A stretch of DNA of 64,000 nt from Carya illinoinensis (Eukaryota; Streptophyta; Magnoliopsida; Fagales; Juglandaceae), in the NCBI RefSeq assembly GCF_018687715.1, contig NC_056758.1, forward strand, positions 3,100,001-3,164,000. Reading direction: 5' to 3'. Below are positions 13,205 to 25,172 of this stretch, one piece after another (positions within the stretch are counted from its first letter, which is position 1; each line of letters begins with the position of its first letter). The translations under genes and the position numbers were made by a program. Below the pieces are notes generated by a model, which had not been told where the DNA came from, ran no database searches, and saw nothing but the letters and a program-made list of their open reading frames with translations.

Positions 13205-13245
13205 TATATAAATTAAAACTGGCCAGCTATTGCATGCCCCCTAAT

Positions 13246-13465
13246 ATTTAATTAGGCTGCATTGAGATGTTGAGTTAAATTGAATTGAGTTAATATAAAA
13301 GTTAAAAATTAAATAAAATATTATTAGAATTTTATTTTTTAATATTATTATTATTATAGAATTTGAAAAAATTGAATTATTTATTATATTTTGTGTTAAA
13401 ATTTTTAAAAAATATAATAATTAGATAAAATGAATTGAAATGAGTTGAAAATCCAAACTAGATTT
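13246..13465. mobile_element. MITE with GAGTTGA-type ends
   Basis: Left end GCATTGAGATGTTGAGTTAA, AT-rich centre, right end GAATTGAAATGAGTTGAAAA followed by TCCAAAC. Short element of about 220 bp with no coding capacity. Similar material recurs near 29611-29822. Confidence 0.55.
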
Positions 13466-13781
13466 GACCACTCCAGTAGTGTACTGCAACAATATATGCA
13501 CTTGATTATATGCATCTCGAGAAATATTTGGGAAAATATTCTCTAAAACCCATACAGTAAAATAATTTACAGAATCACCAAATCCAAAGAAACCATGATC
13601 ACAATCCACCCCAGCTTGTTTTGCATCGAAACGAATAGTCTCTTATAAACGTTGTTCGTGTTAAAATGGGTATATAACTCTTGCAAGCTCACGGCACGGC
13701 ATGCATGGAGTCATGAAAGTGTTGGTAGGGTCGGTACTACAGTCTACTACTGCGGCCTGAAAAATAATAAATAAATAAATA

Positions 13782-14990
13782 AAATTCTCTTATACTTACG
13801 CTTCTAAATTTCAACATGAATAACAGTGAATATTGGAATAAAAATAAATATATATTTCTATATAATAAAAATTGTCTTGTTCTTCATATGCATTTCTTCC
13901 TCTTTTAATATATAGAAATTATCATTTCAAAAAAAATATATATATATATAGAAATTAGGCTTTGTATTTAAGTAATAACCTCATGAAACGAGACTGATAC
14001 TCCAGTAGTTTGACTTAAAAGTACGTAGAAACTATTAATGACTTTTGCACTAGAATTTTTATATCCTCATAAATAAATTAATTATCCTCTTTGAGAAACT
14101 GAGAGTATATATATATATATATATATATCCATTTTAAAATTTTTTATTCTTAATTAATTATATTGGTTGATGTGAGATATTTTAAATAAATTTTTATTTA
14201 AATTAATGAAATGGTAAACCACTTAAAATCCGGCCCTCTCTTGATATTAATAAATTCTAAAATGAAAAATACTTTAATCTAAAATAAAATAATATTTTTG
14301 CCTTTGTTTTAGATTATATTCCAAAAATACAAATAATATATATATCCATAAATAGGTAAGCCATATATTGCATGCATGGCAATTTCTTTACTTATACTAA
14401 TTGTTATGAAAGAGACCTCTCATTGTTGACTATTATATGAAATCTCTGTCCAATTTGAAGAAGTTTGTATATGATTAAGTGTTTTTAATTGTGTTTATAA
14501 ATTGAGGGTTCTGAGGCATATATACCAATGTGCAAATATAGCTAAAACTTGCTTGTTTGATGGCACTTTGCATTTGTTATGTGTTGTCGGTGATAGATGG
14601 AGACGCTCTGCAAGGAGGCTTAACCCTTTTTTTTTTTTTTTTTTTTTTTTTATCTTTTTTTCATTTTCACACACTCAGTGTCATCAATTTTTAGAGCAAT
14701 AGGTTTACAAGAGTTTGATTGATCACTTTGCACACCCATAAATATGATCTATTCAAATATAAACAGCTACATCTTGATTAGGCAAAATATATACAACTAT
14801 TTAGCTACATGATTTGGGAAAAAATAAAAGAACGATCACTTTGAGGTGCATCATGTTATTATAGTTTATGGTATTGGAAACACGACATTACTTGAACATT
14901 TTGAAGGGATGAACCAGCTATAGTTTTGGAATCTCAATCTACTCTTGTTTAGGCAAAATAGAATTTCAACGAGCTACGGAGTCCACAGTA
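13782..14990 (-). repeat. Segmental duplicate of RNase downstream flank (copy 1)
   Basis: Corresponds to 16281-17208. Both hold ATTCTCTTATAC, CATGAATAACAGTGAAT, CGGCCCTCTCTTGATATTAA, GATAGATGGAG and GGGATGAACCAGCTA in the same order. Copy 1 stops at about 14989, in the middle of the homologous last RNase exon, and unrelated sequence begins. A T-rich run lies at about 14629-14650. Confidence 0.85.
14830..14989 (-). pseudogene. T2/S-RNase-like last-exon fragment
   Basis: On the minus strand this stretch translates to the C-terminal part of the RNase found intact at 17.1-17.3 kb: EILFCLN, then FQNYSWFIPSKC, then VVFPIP and a stop. Upstream coding sequence (signal peptide, CAS I, CAS II) is absent because homology ends at about 14989. 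One in-frame TAG precedes the EILF segment. It is the leftmost remnant of the RNase series. Confidence 0.7.
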
Positions 14991-16280
14991 AGAATCTTCC
15001 CCAAAGCCACTATCGAAATGAATAAATTCACCATAGGGTGGCTTGTTACTCTAGATAAGTTTCCAAGACAAAAGGGCCCATCAAGAGCATACAATACATT
15101 ATAAAAAGGCCTTACTTCAATCCTCTTAATCATATAGCTCAAAGCACATGGCTGAGAAAGAACAATTAATGGATGAGAGGACCAGTTAATATTCGGTGAT
15201 GGAGTCGACGAGTGAAGTAGAGGAAGATGGAAGGCTCTAGTTTTGTCTTTGGCACCGCAAAGAAGAAAGCATGATAACAAGAGAGAGGATCTTAAATGTG
15301 AATAAAGTTAATTTGAATAAATGGAAAAGCTCAACACGCGCAAGAAAAGAGAAATTAATTAAAAATATTTACAATGATGAATAGGATCCTCCATGTATAG
15401 CGGGACCCTTGTAGCAAAATGTAAAGTGTCTTTAAAATACAAGATCCAATAGAGGGCTATTTTGAAAGGATTTCTTTATATTTTAAAGAAGAATATATTT
15501 TACAATAGCTATATTGGGAGTGCTCCTAACGGGTGGGAAAGGAAGGTTAGGGCCAAGAGAAGAAAAGGAAAAAAGAGGAGCAAATGAAAGGAAAGCCTTG
15601 GTAGGATTTTTATTGGGCTCGAATCGAGTAATGGAAATATTTATGGCCCACAGAAGGATTTCTTTCTTGTATGGTTCAAGCCTGTGAGTTTTACAATTTA
15701 TTTTCTAACTAGTTTGGTTGTATTAAAAAAATAATAATATTTTTTAATTTAATATTTTATTTAAATCTCAAGTTTCACAAATTCCATTTTATACACAATG
15801 ATAAAAATATTCGTGAAATTTTTTTTTATATATCACTATTATTAACTACACATGAGAATTAATAAATTACTACCTCATGCCGTCTAGCTCGCTAAAGAAA
15901 ATTTGTAAATTACATGCAATAGTTTGTCTTGAAGAATAGTTAATAAGTATGGGCCCACGCCCATCCACCAACTCTACAGTTTTCACCTTTATTGAAATAT
16001 ATATATATATATATATATTCCACGAGTCAACAAAAGTTACTATATAAAATATCTCATTTTAATTAAGAATAATAGTAGTCTTATCATTATTTTATCATTT
16101 TTTTTAATTTTAATTTTTTGTTTTATATTATTTTTTTAGTACTTTTAAATATTTTTAAAAAAAGGATAAAATTCACAATATTATTAAAAAATAATTTTTT
16201 AATCACAATATTAAAAAAAAAATTAAAAAAATAAAAAATTTGAGCAAGATGCTTTAACAGGATCCCTAGCATTACCCAAA
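14991..16280. other. AT-rich intergenic DNA
   Basis: No supported gene. A 104-codon minus-strand open frame (14966-15280) has no domain that I recognise. A TA microsatellite lies near 15998-16019 and an A/T-only tract follows at 16080-16240. Confidence 0.5.
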
Positions 16281-17208
16281 AAAATTCTCTTATACGTACG
16301 CTTCTAAATTTCAGCATGAATAACAGTGAATACTGGAATAAAAATAAATAAATATATTTATATATAAAAATGGTCCTATTCTTGATCATACGCCTTTCTT
16401 CCTCCTTTAATGAAAATTAGGCTTTATATTTAAGTAATAACCTCATGAAACGAGACTAATACTCCGACTTAAAGTACGTAAGAACTATTAATGACTTGTG
16501 AACTCTCATAAATAAATTAATTATACTCTGGCTATGAGAAACTGATATTATATATCCATTTTAGAATTTTTTATTCTTAATTAATTATATTTGTTGATGT
16601 GAGAGATTTTAAATCATTTTTTATTTGACTTAATGACATGGCCGTAAACCACTTAAAATGATCCGGCCCTCTCTTGATATTAATAAATTCTAAAAAGAAA
16701 AATACTTTAATCTAAAATAAAATAAGATTTTTGCCTTTGCTTAATATTATATTCCAAAAATACAAATAGGGCTAAAACTTGTTCGATGCACTTTGCATTT
16801 TGTTACATGCGATAGATGGAGGCACTCTGCATGGAGGCTCAACTTAGTTTTTTTTTTTTTTTAATTAATTTCTCTTTTTTTTTTCATGCACTCCGTGACA
16901 TCAATTTTTAGAGCAATAGGTTTGCAAGAATTTGATTGAACACTTTGCACACCCATAAATAATCTATTCAAATATAAACTGCTACACACTTGATTAGGCA
17001 AAATATATATAACTATTTAGCTACATGATTCAAGAAAAGATAGAAGAATGATCATGACCTTGAGATGCATCATGTTATTATAGTTCATGGTATTGGAAAT
17101 GCAATATTGCCTAAACATTTCGAAGGGATGAACCAGCTACAGTTTTGGAACCTCAATGCAGCCTTGTCTAGGCAAAATCGAATTTCAAAGAGTTGCGGAG
17201 TCCCATTG
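16281..17208 (-). repeat. Segmental duplicate of RNase downstream flank (copy 2)
   Basis: Counterpart of 13782-14990 and contiguous with the last exon of the near-intact RNase. It therefore represents that gene's own 3' flank. Confidence 0.85.
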
Positions 17209-17246
17209 CTATCCTTGTTGCAAGCAAAGTTGGGGATTAGATGTAA
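17085..17246 (-). pseudogene. RNase C-terminal coding tail beyond the stop codon
   Basis: 53 codons in frame after the TAG, ending in TGA at 17087-17085. Conserved features include CNKDSNGTPQLFEIRFCLD and the NCS and SKC cysteines, typical of the S-RNase C-terminal region. Their preservation indicates that the stop arose recently or that the codon is bypassed. Confidence 0.7.
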
Positions 17247-18000
17247 CTACGCCTCAATTGCCCTCCTATAATCAATTATTAGGGATGAAGTCCCGATAAG
17301 AATTCCTGAATTAGAAATAAAATAAATAAATAAATTGAATAAGTACTACTGCATGAGTAGCTGCTATAGTAGTAGTAATATTAATAAAAATAAACCAATA
17401 ATAACAAAAGTAATGTCAATAAACCAATTGACCTTCTGTTTCTAAGGATGCAGTTATATTTCCAAGAAAGGTGGCTCTAATACAAGCCATTTGAAAATAA
17501 TCGTTTTGAGCGTAAGTAGTGCAGATGCCATGTTTATTCCATTGGGCCTCCCAAAAGTTTTTGTTTGACATTCTATTGTTCAGGCTAGGCCAAATTCGAT
17601 TCATGCTTTGTAAGAGTACAGAATCTTTCTTCAGCTGCACAAAATGATGATAAGAGAAGTAAACACAATAAGACATATATAAAATATAAACAAGAAATTA
17701 AAATTATTTTTGAGATATACATGCAGGCTAGGATAATGAATTTATGAATAATACCGTAGGATGATCGAATAAATAATAAGGGACAGGTGGACACTGGACT
17801 GGAGCATTATTGAAATTCTGGGGCCAAAGGCCATGAATTGTAAAGATGTTTGGAACGCTTGAACCAAAAATGTTAGATTGTGTGTTGCAGAAGGAACGAG
17901 GCCACTGCATGGCTAAATACATGTAATCGTAAGCAATCTCGTGAGAATAATGACCGAGCCCAACAACGAGAAACACGCAGAGCAGGAGCACTACTTCCAT
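17247..18000 (-). CDS. T2/S-RNase-like gene, three exons, in-frame stop in exon 3
   Basis: Secreted ribonuclease T2 of the S-RNase kind. Exons on the minus strand: 18000-17755, 17634-17433 and from 17305, with GT..AG introns (acceptors GTGCAG and TTCAG). The ATG at 18000 starts a hydrophobic signal peptide (MEVVLLLCVFLVVGLG). The mature start is IAYDYMYLAMQWP, followed by CAS I (FTIHGLWPQN, residues about 54-63) and CAS II (FWEAQWNKHGIC). The position usually held by Glu in CAS II is Gln. A sequon NIT lies downstream. In frame, exon 3 reads 18 codons and meets TAG at 17249-17247, giving 168 residues. Without that stop it would run to TGA at 17087-17085 (about 222 codons, normal S-RNase length), through CNKDSNGTPQLFEIRFCLD and a cysteine-rich tail. 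Either a recent pseudogene or a truncated product. S-RNase versus S-like RNase cannot be settled by eye. Confidence 0.75.
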
Positions 18001-18090
18001 CCTTCCGAGATTACAAAATTCTTAATTTCTTTTTTACTTCTACTGTACTGGGCTAGGAGAGTCGATGCATAGCCGGCAGGCATGGCTCGC

Positions 18091-18100
18091 TTTATATATG
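18091..18100 (-). promoter_or_regulatory. TATA box of the near-intact RNase
   Basis: On the minus strand CATATATAAAGCGAGCC lies about 90 bp upstream of the ATG at 18000. The same TATATAAAGCGAGC string sits upstream of the tandem copy (about 22702-22715), so this core promoter was duplicated with the gene. Confidence 0.6.
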
Positions 18101-18129
18101 CAACTCGCCAACGCCGATCAATATCACAT

Positions 18130-18375
18130 ACCACATTGATATATTAACTAACGCGGTGCAGTCTTCTTTTATAGAAAACAAAGATAATATAATCCTTGTC
18201 TATTAATTATCCTTTAGTAACTTTTTTTTTATTGGAAAAACAAAAAGAGATAAAGCTGCATCAAGCCGTTTAGTGTAATGCATATTCTAGTCATCATACA
18301 TGCATAAAATTATTGTCAAGATCTTTGCAGTTGGGCACGAATCACGATCATTTTTGTCTTATTGCAGCTAGCTAG
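18130..18375. repeat. Copy of the ~400-bp repeat near the RNase genes
   Basis: Shares ATATCACATACCACATT, TTTTATAGAAAACAAAGATA, ATCCTT and GTCAAGATCTTTGCAGTTG-type strings with copies at 24545-24950 and 27715-28960. It lies directly upstream of the RNase promoter. Confidence 0.65.
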
Positions 18376-18780
18376 CTTTATGCATTCATTGCAAATATAA
18401 ATTATTCTTCCCGTGCACGATCATTTTTGAAAAAAATCAGCAATATCTCAAATCAGCTCAAATGGTTGAATGATCAGGAATGGAATAATAAGTAGTTTTC
18501 AAATTTATTTTGTGTGAGTATGTACGTATGTAGGTCTATATAATTAAGTTAAAATATAGCAATTAACCAAGATGAATGACCAAGATCAATGAACAAATTA
18601 ACACCCAACAATTTATGATTATTTCAATCCTGCTAGCTAATTCATGATGTCTATACCAAGCCGGCATATCGATCAACAAGATGATTAACATGATCATGAT
18701 CAAGGCATGACTTGCTAAAATAATTACAGCATCAATTGCAAGTATCTCAGTCTAATTGAACTGTGAAAATTAGGGGGTTT
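18376..18780. other. AT-rich upstream DNA
   Basis: No gene or recognisable repeat. Lies between the RNase promoter region and the start of the duplicated upstream block. Confidence 0.4.
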
Positions 18781-19034
18781 GCAAAACCTTTGAACTCCGA
18801 CTCCATTCCCCATTTAGCACCGACTTATTTTGAATGATGTTGAGGTTGGACAAAAACAGACATGATATCAAATTCTAGCTAGTAAGGATCATGATACCTA
18901 GACATGGAAAACTCAAACAGATCATAAATATATATAGAATAATACTTCATGAGTTATCCAAATGGATGCGTGGCAGTCCCAACGATGGATAGAATATAAT
19001 TTACCCCACGGTTATGTAGCCAGATATATCCATG

Positions 19035-19830
19035 GATAGTGAAAGAAAGCTACGTCTAGCTCTCGTGATCATCGTCATCATCGATTCCATGTAATTATCC
19101 CTGCAGATTCTTCACGATCCATGGGCTTAATTTGGCCACAAAATCGGAACGGCAAGAAATGAAGCTCTCATGATTTCATGCATGCATGCATGCATGCATT
19201 ATCCAGCTTGCTGCAGCCACACTACAAATTAATCTCACAGATGTGTTCGGCCGTATATAACATGAGGCGTCCCTTCTATATAGACAACACTACATGTTCA
19301 TCATGTAGTTCGGGTAGTTCTAGGTACATAATTAATGACAGGATGATAAATGCATGCCGTGCACACACCCAAAGAATGCAATTAAAACCCAAAGTGTGTA
19401 TGATGTCAATGTCTCGACTTTATTACAAACTGTGGAATGCATGCAGGAATATTACTGTATAATTAGGATAGTGAAAGAAAGCTACGTCTGGCTCTCGTGA
19501 TTATCGTCAATATCATCGATTCCATGTAATTATCCCTGCAGATTCTTCACGATCCATGGGCTTAATTTGGCCACAAAATCGGTACGGCAAGAAATGAAGC
19601 TCGCATCTCATGAGGCGCACCCTCTATATAGACATGATACTACATGTTCATCATGTAGATCAGGTAGTACTATGTACAATTAATGACACGATAAATGCAT
19701 GCATGCATGCAACGCACCCATAGAAATCAATTAAAACCCAAAGTTTGTATGATGTCATTGTCTCGACTTTAGTACAAAATGTGGAATGCATGCAGTACTA
19801 CTACTGTATAATTAGGAAGTCTAATAAATT
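19035..19830. repeat. Internal tandem duplication, period 432 bp
   Basis: GATAGTGAAAGAAAGCTACG occurs at 19035 and 19467, followed in both copies by CGATTCCATGTAATTATCCC, the TTCACGATCCATGGGC string, ATGTTCATCATGTAG and AAACCCAAAG. Only one copy exists in the second RNase unit (from about 22970), so this step came after or independently of the unit duplication. A TGCATGCA run lies near 19179-19198. Confidence 0.85.
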
Positions 19831-20558
19831 TTAATACAATATTATTGTTACTTTATTATCTATCCACCAGAGAGAGTCAGACAGCACTCATCAGTAAATT
19901 GTAATATTAAAACTAATGGAAATTAATATATGTGGTATCAGTTTCTTTTAGATTAATATGTAATGAACTATGTAGTCATGCGTTAGAAGCTGCATATAAA
20001 AATCCCATTGAGAAACCTGTACCCATGGACGGCCGGAAATGAGAATTTGCCCCTTACAAAGGCCGCTTACCCTCCAAAGTACTGGTTTGTATTCAGTGCA
20101 TCATGTGGATTATATTATTTTTCATCTCCTCGATCGCAACCTAATATATTTAAGAAAGCGAAATGCATTTCATTGTCTCACATAAAATAAAATAAAAAAT
20201 TAATAGTTGTGGAAGCGCGTAGTTAATAAGGAAACCTATTCCTTTAATGATCATCTGTATTTGGTTGAGAAGTACTTGACGCTTTAAATATGCAAAATTA
20301 CCCAACTAGCTAGCTAGTACTCTAATTTCTTGCTTACCATATTATATATACACGTACACTCCTAATTCATTGAGATAAGATCAATGACCTATATGGGATT
20401 TGGGGAATTTTTGGGTGTCAGCCATTGAAATATAATGGGTCATGATGACAAAATAGTTGCGATTTATTTTGAAATAATATATATATATAGCCACCGCTAA
20501 CAAAAGCCGATGATTTTGAATGTTACATATGTACGTGTGAAATATACGACTAATTCAA

Positions 20559-20562
<4 letters not shown>

Positions 20563-20628
<66 letters not shown>
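20563..20628. repeat. CT dinucleotide microsatellite
   Basis: About 32 CT units. A homologous, longer tract (about 23815-23925) occupies the same place in the second RNase unit. Confidence 0.95.
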
Positions 20629-20629
<1 letters not shown>

Positions 20630-21649
20630 ACGTCTTATACGTACGAATATTGATCTTTTGACTGCATGCAATTACGTACGAAGATCAAGTGGGTTTTTTA
20701 TGAGATAATTTGGCTGCATGCAGGTGCATTTGATGAGAACATCTGTATAAAGAGCAATCTTAGGTTGAGTAGTGGTCTTCCAGCTTTTAATTAAAGAGGG
20801 TATGAATGCATGATTCATTGCATGCAAATAATGACGTCTGGCCACTTTATAACCATGCACAGCAACGACATTTTAATTTTTTTTTTAATTATAATAATAT
20901 AATAACAGAAAAATGATTAACTTACATTCTTCTTACAATTCTATATAAGATGGTAATTTTGTAAAATAAAAAATTATTTATAATGAAGTGGCATGCTTCA
21001 CAAGAATAAAAAACTATTCTTGCATGTGATTAATTTTAATCTTCAATCTCTAATTCTATTTGAGATAAACGGTTGTGGTTATCTCAAATAGAATAAAGTA
21101 GAAGACTTGAGTAGTCGATCATGTACAAAATCGCCATAAAATTAGAGATTTAACATTGAAATTAATCACAAGAATATTATAGTACAAATTGTTAACCCTA
21201 ATTAACTTAGTCAAACAAGTTAAAGGAGTAGTTAATTAATTTTATTATCTATTTAAAACATGAAAGGAGACCAAATATTGCGACGTTTGGATATCTGTAT
21301 TAATATATTCCGAATGCTGAATAAAAAAGTTGATCAAGTTTCATCGATTTACAATATTGATAGAAAGATTCATCAATTATATATTGATCAAGTAAAATCA
21401 ACATATAAATATTTAACTAAATAAAATAGAGTATAGAATCAGTGTTCAAATTCAAGACCTGATATAACTAATCTAATACAATATAAAATTATTTAGGTAC
21501 ATGATTCGGGAATAAGATAGAACAATGATGACTTTAAGGTAAAAAGGGTCGATCTATCCCAACTTCAATTGGAACACCAATACTGTTTGCCAATTAATAT
21601 CATAAAGGGCATGCTTGTAAACCAAACGGATTCTAGCATATATATTATT

Positions 21650-22575
21650 ATAGCTCATGGTATTTAAAATGCGATCTTGCCTAAACATTTCGAATTTCAA
21701 TCCAGTTTTGTCTAGGCAAAATCGAATTTCCAAGAGTTGCGGAGTCCCATTGCTATCCTTGTGGTAGGCAAAGTTGAGGATTAGATGTAATTGCGCCTCA
21801 ATCGCCCTTCTATAATAAATTATTAGGGATGAAGTACCGACAAAAATCCCTGAATTAGAGATAGAAAAATAAATAAAATGAATAAATGTTATTCATTGAT
21901 CAGTAGTTGTTGTAGCAGTAATAAAAGTAATAACAATAAAACGATAATAGTGAAAGCAATGTGATTAATAAAATGTAAACTTACCTTTGGCTTCTATGGA
22001 TGCAGTTATATTTCCAAGAAAGGTGGCCCTAATACAAGCCACTCGAAAATAATCATTTTCAGCGTAGGTGGCGCACGTGCCATGATTAGTCGATTGAGTC
22101 TTATAAAGCTTTTCGTTTGGCATTTTGTTGATCAGGCTAGGCTCAATTCGATTCATGGTTTGTAAGAATTTAAAATCAGCTGTCAGCTGCACAAAATAAT
22201 GAAAAGATAAGCAAACACTCGACCACACATACAAAATATAAATAGGAAATTAAAATTATTTTTGAGACTTGCATGCATGCTAGGATCATGAGTCGTTGAT
22301 GAATAAAACTGTAGGATAATTGAATAAATTAGGGAAAGGTACTTGACACTTGACTAAGCATTATTTAGATTCTAGGGCCAAAGGCCATGAATCTAAAGAT
22401 GTACGTTTGGAATGTATAAACAAGAGGCATTAGGTTGTGTGTTGCAGAAGAAATGAGACCACTGCAGGACTAATATATATAATCATAATTAAGCAATTAC
22501 CTGATGATCATGACCAACCCCAACAAGTATTAATAACACGCAGAGCAAGAGCACTAACAAAGTGCGCACTTCCAT
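21650..22575 (-). pseudogene. T2/S-RNase-like tandem copy, degenerate
   Basis: Same three-exon plan as the 17-18 kb gene: ATG at 22575, exon 2 at 22186-21985 (202 bp, identical length), exon 3 from 21849. The signal peptide is preserved (MEVRTLLVLLLCVLL). A frameshift with stops follows IA at about 22500. CAS I survives as IHGLWP but has stops on both sides. CAS II is TQSTNHGTC, so the expected Trp and Lys are replaced and catalysis would be lost even if translated. In exon 3 the codon that is TAG in the near-intact copy is CAA here. The last exon diverges after LDKTGLKF. The donor after exon 2 is a good GTAAGT. Confidence 0.8.
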
Positions 22576-22701
22576 AATTCCTCAATTACAAAATTCTTAA
22601 TATACGGTGTATTAGGCAAGATAGTAGTTGATGGATACGGTACTGTGCTAGGCAATTAATTAGATGGTCTATGGATATCATGACCAGCAGGCATGCGGCT
22701 C

Positions 22702-22715
22702 GCTCGCTTTATATA
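22702..22715 (-). promoter_or_regulatory. TATA box of the degenerate RNase copy
   Basis: Minus-strand TATATAAAGCGAGC about 130 bp upstream of the ATG at 22575, matching the element upstream of the 17-18 kb gene. Confidence 0.55.
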
Positions 22716-22724
22716 AGCAGAGAA

Positions 22725-24544
<1,820 letters not shown>

Positions 24545-24545
<1 letters not shown>

Positions 24546-24950
24546 GCTTGTTTATTAACATTAATGAAACATATGATTGCATTTAAATCAGTTTTTTAAG
24601 CTTTTGAGTCTCAGTAATTCTGTGGAAACCTAGGTCCAACCAAACCCTAACAAATTAACAATTAAAAACAAAAACCTAAGAAAAACAAAAGATCAAAACT
24701 GTACTCATGGAAATCTCTTTCTATAATATCATTACCACAATATTAATGCAAGCTCTTTCTTTTATAGAAAACAACGATAGGGTCCTTGATAATTAGAAAA
24801 CATATTATAACAGATGCATGGAATCACAATTTTGTTTCGTTTAGTTTTTTATTTAAAAAAGAAAAAAAGAAGACTAGGTCTTAACCCATTTGAATAAAGT
24901 ATTGCATGAATTTTTTCATATACATAAATCATCATTAATATATTTGCAAA
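24545..24950. repeat. ~400-bp repeat, copy
   Basis: Begins with GGGCTTGTTTATTAACATTA, then TTTGAGTCTCAGTAATT, GGTCCAACCAAACCCT, TTTTATAGAAAACAACGATA and AACCCATTTGAATAAAG. The same order is found in copies at 27715-28110, 28111-28550 and 28550-28960. Confidence 0.7.
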
Positions 24951-25172
24951 TAATAATGAAATAATTTGAGTTAAAAGATTTTATTGGTTTTTGAGAAAAG
25001 AGAGAGAATTAAACAGCTGAATAAGAATATTTTAAAATTAAAAATTTGTATGAATATAATTTTTTAATAGTATTCTATTTTGAAAATGGAAAAAGATGTA
25101 TTTTTTCTGTATTTTATTTGAAAGTTTGAAAAATTGTAATGATTAGATGATAAAGTTAAAAAGAAGTGTTAT

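Larger units (their letters stand above)
18781..21411 (-). repeat. Upstream flank of RNase unit 1, tandem-duplicated at 22725-24545
   Basis: Collinear with 22725-24545. Shared strings in order include GCACCGACTTATTTTGAATG, GATAGTGAAAGAAAGCTACG, TTCACGATCCATGGGC, ATGTTCATCATGTAG, the CT microsatellite with TTCAAATGCTCT before it, and GGAGACCAAATATTGCGAC. No gene is supported inside. Unit 1 is longer because of an internal 432-bp tandem duplication and extra sequence at 20900-21230. Confidence 0.8.

Noticed and set aside
14966..15280. 104-codon minus-strand frame
   Set aside because: No recognisable domain and no splice context. Lies just past the end of a segmental duplicate.
19178..19462. 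94-codon plus-strand frame starting in a TGCATGCA run
   Set aside because: Lies in the duplicated upstream block. The homologous blocks at 19.47 and 22.97 kb do not keep the frame.
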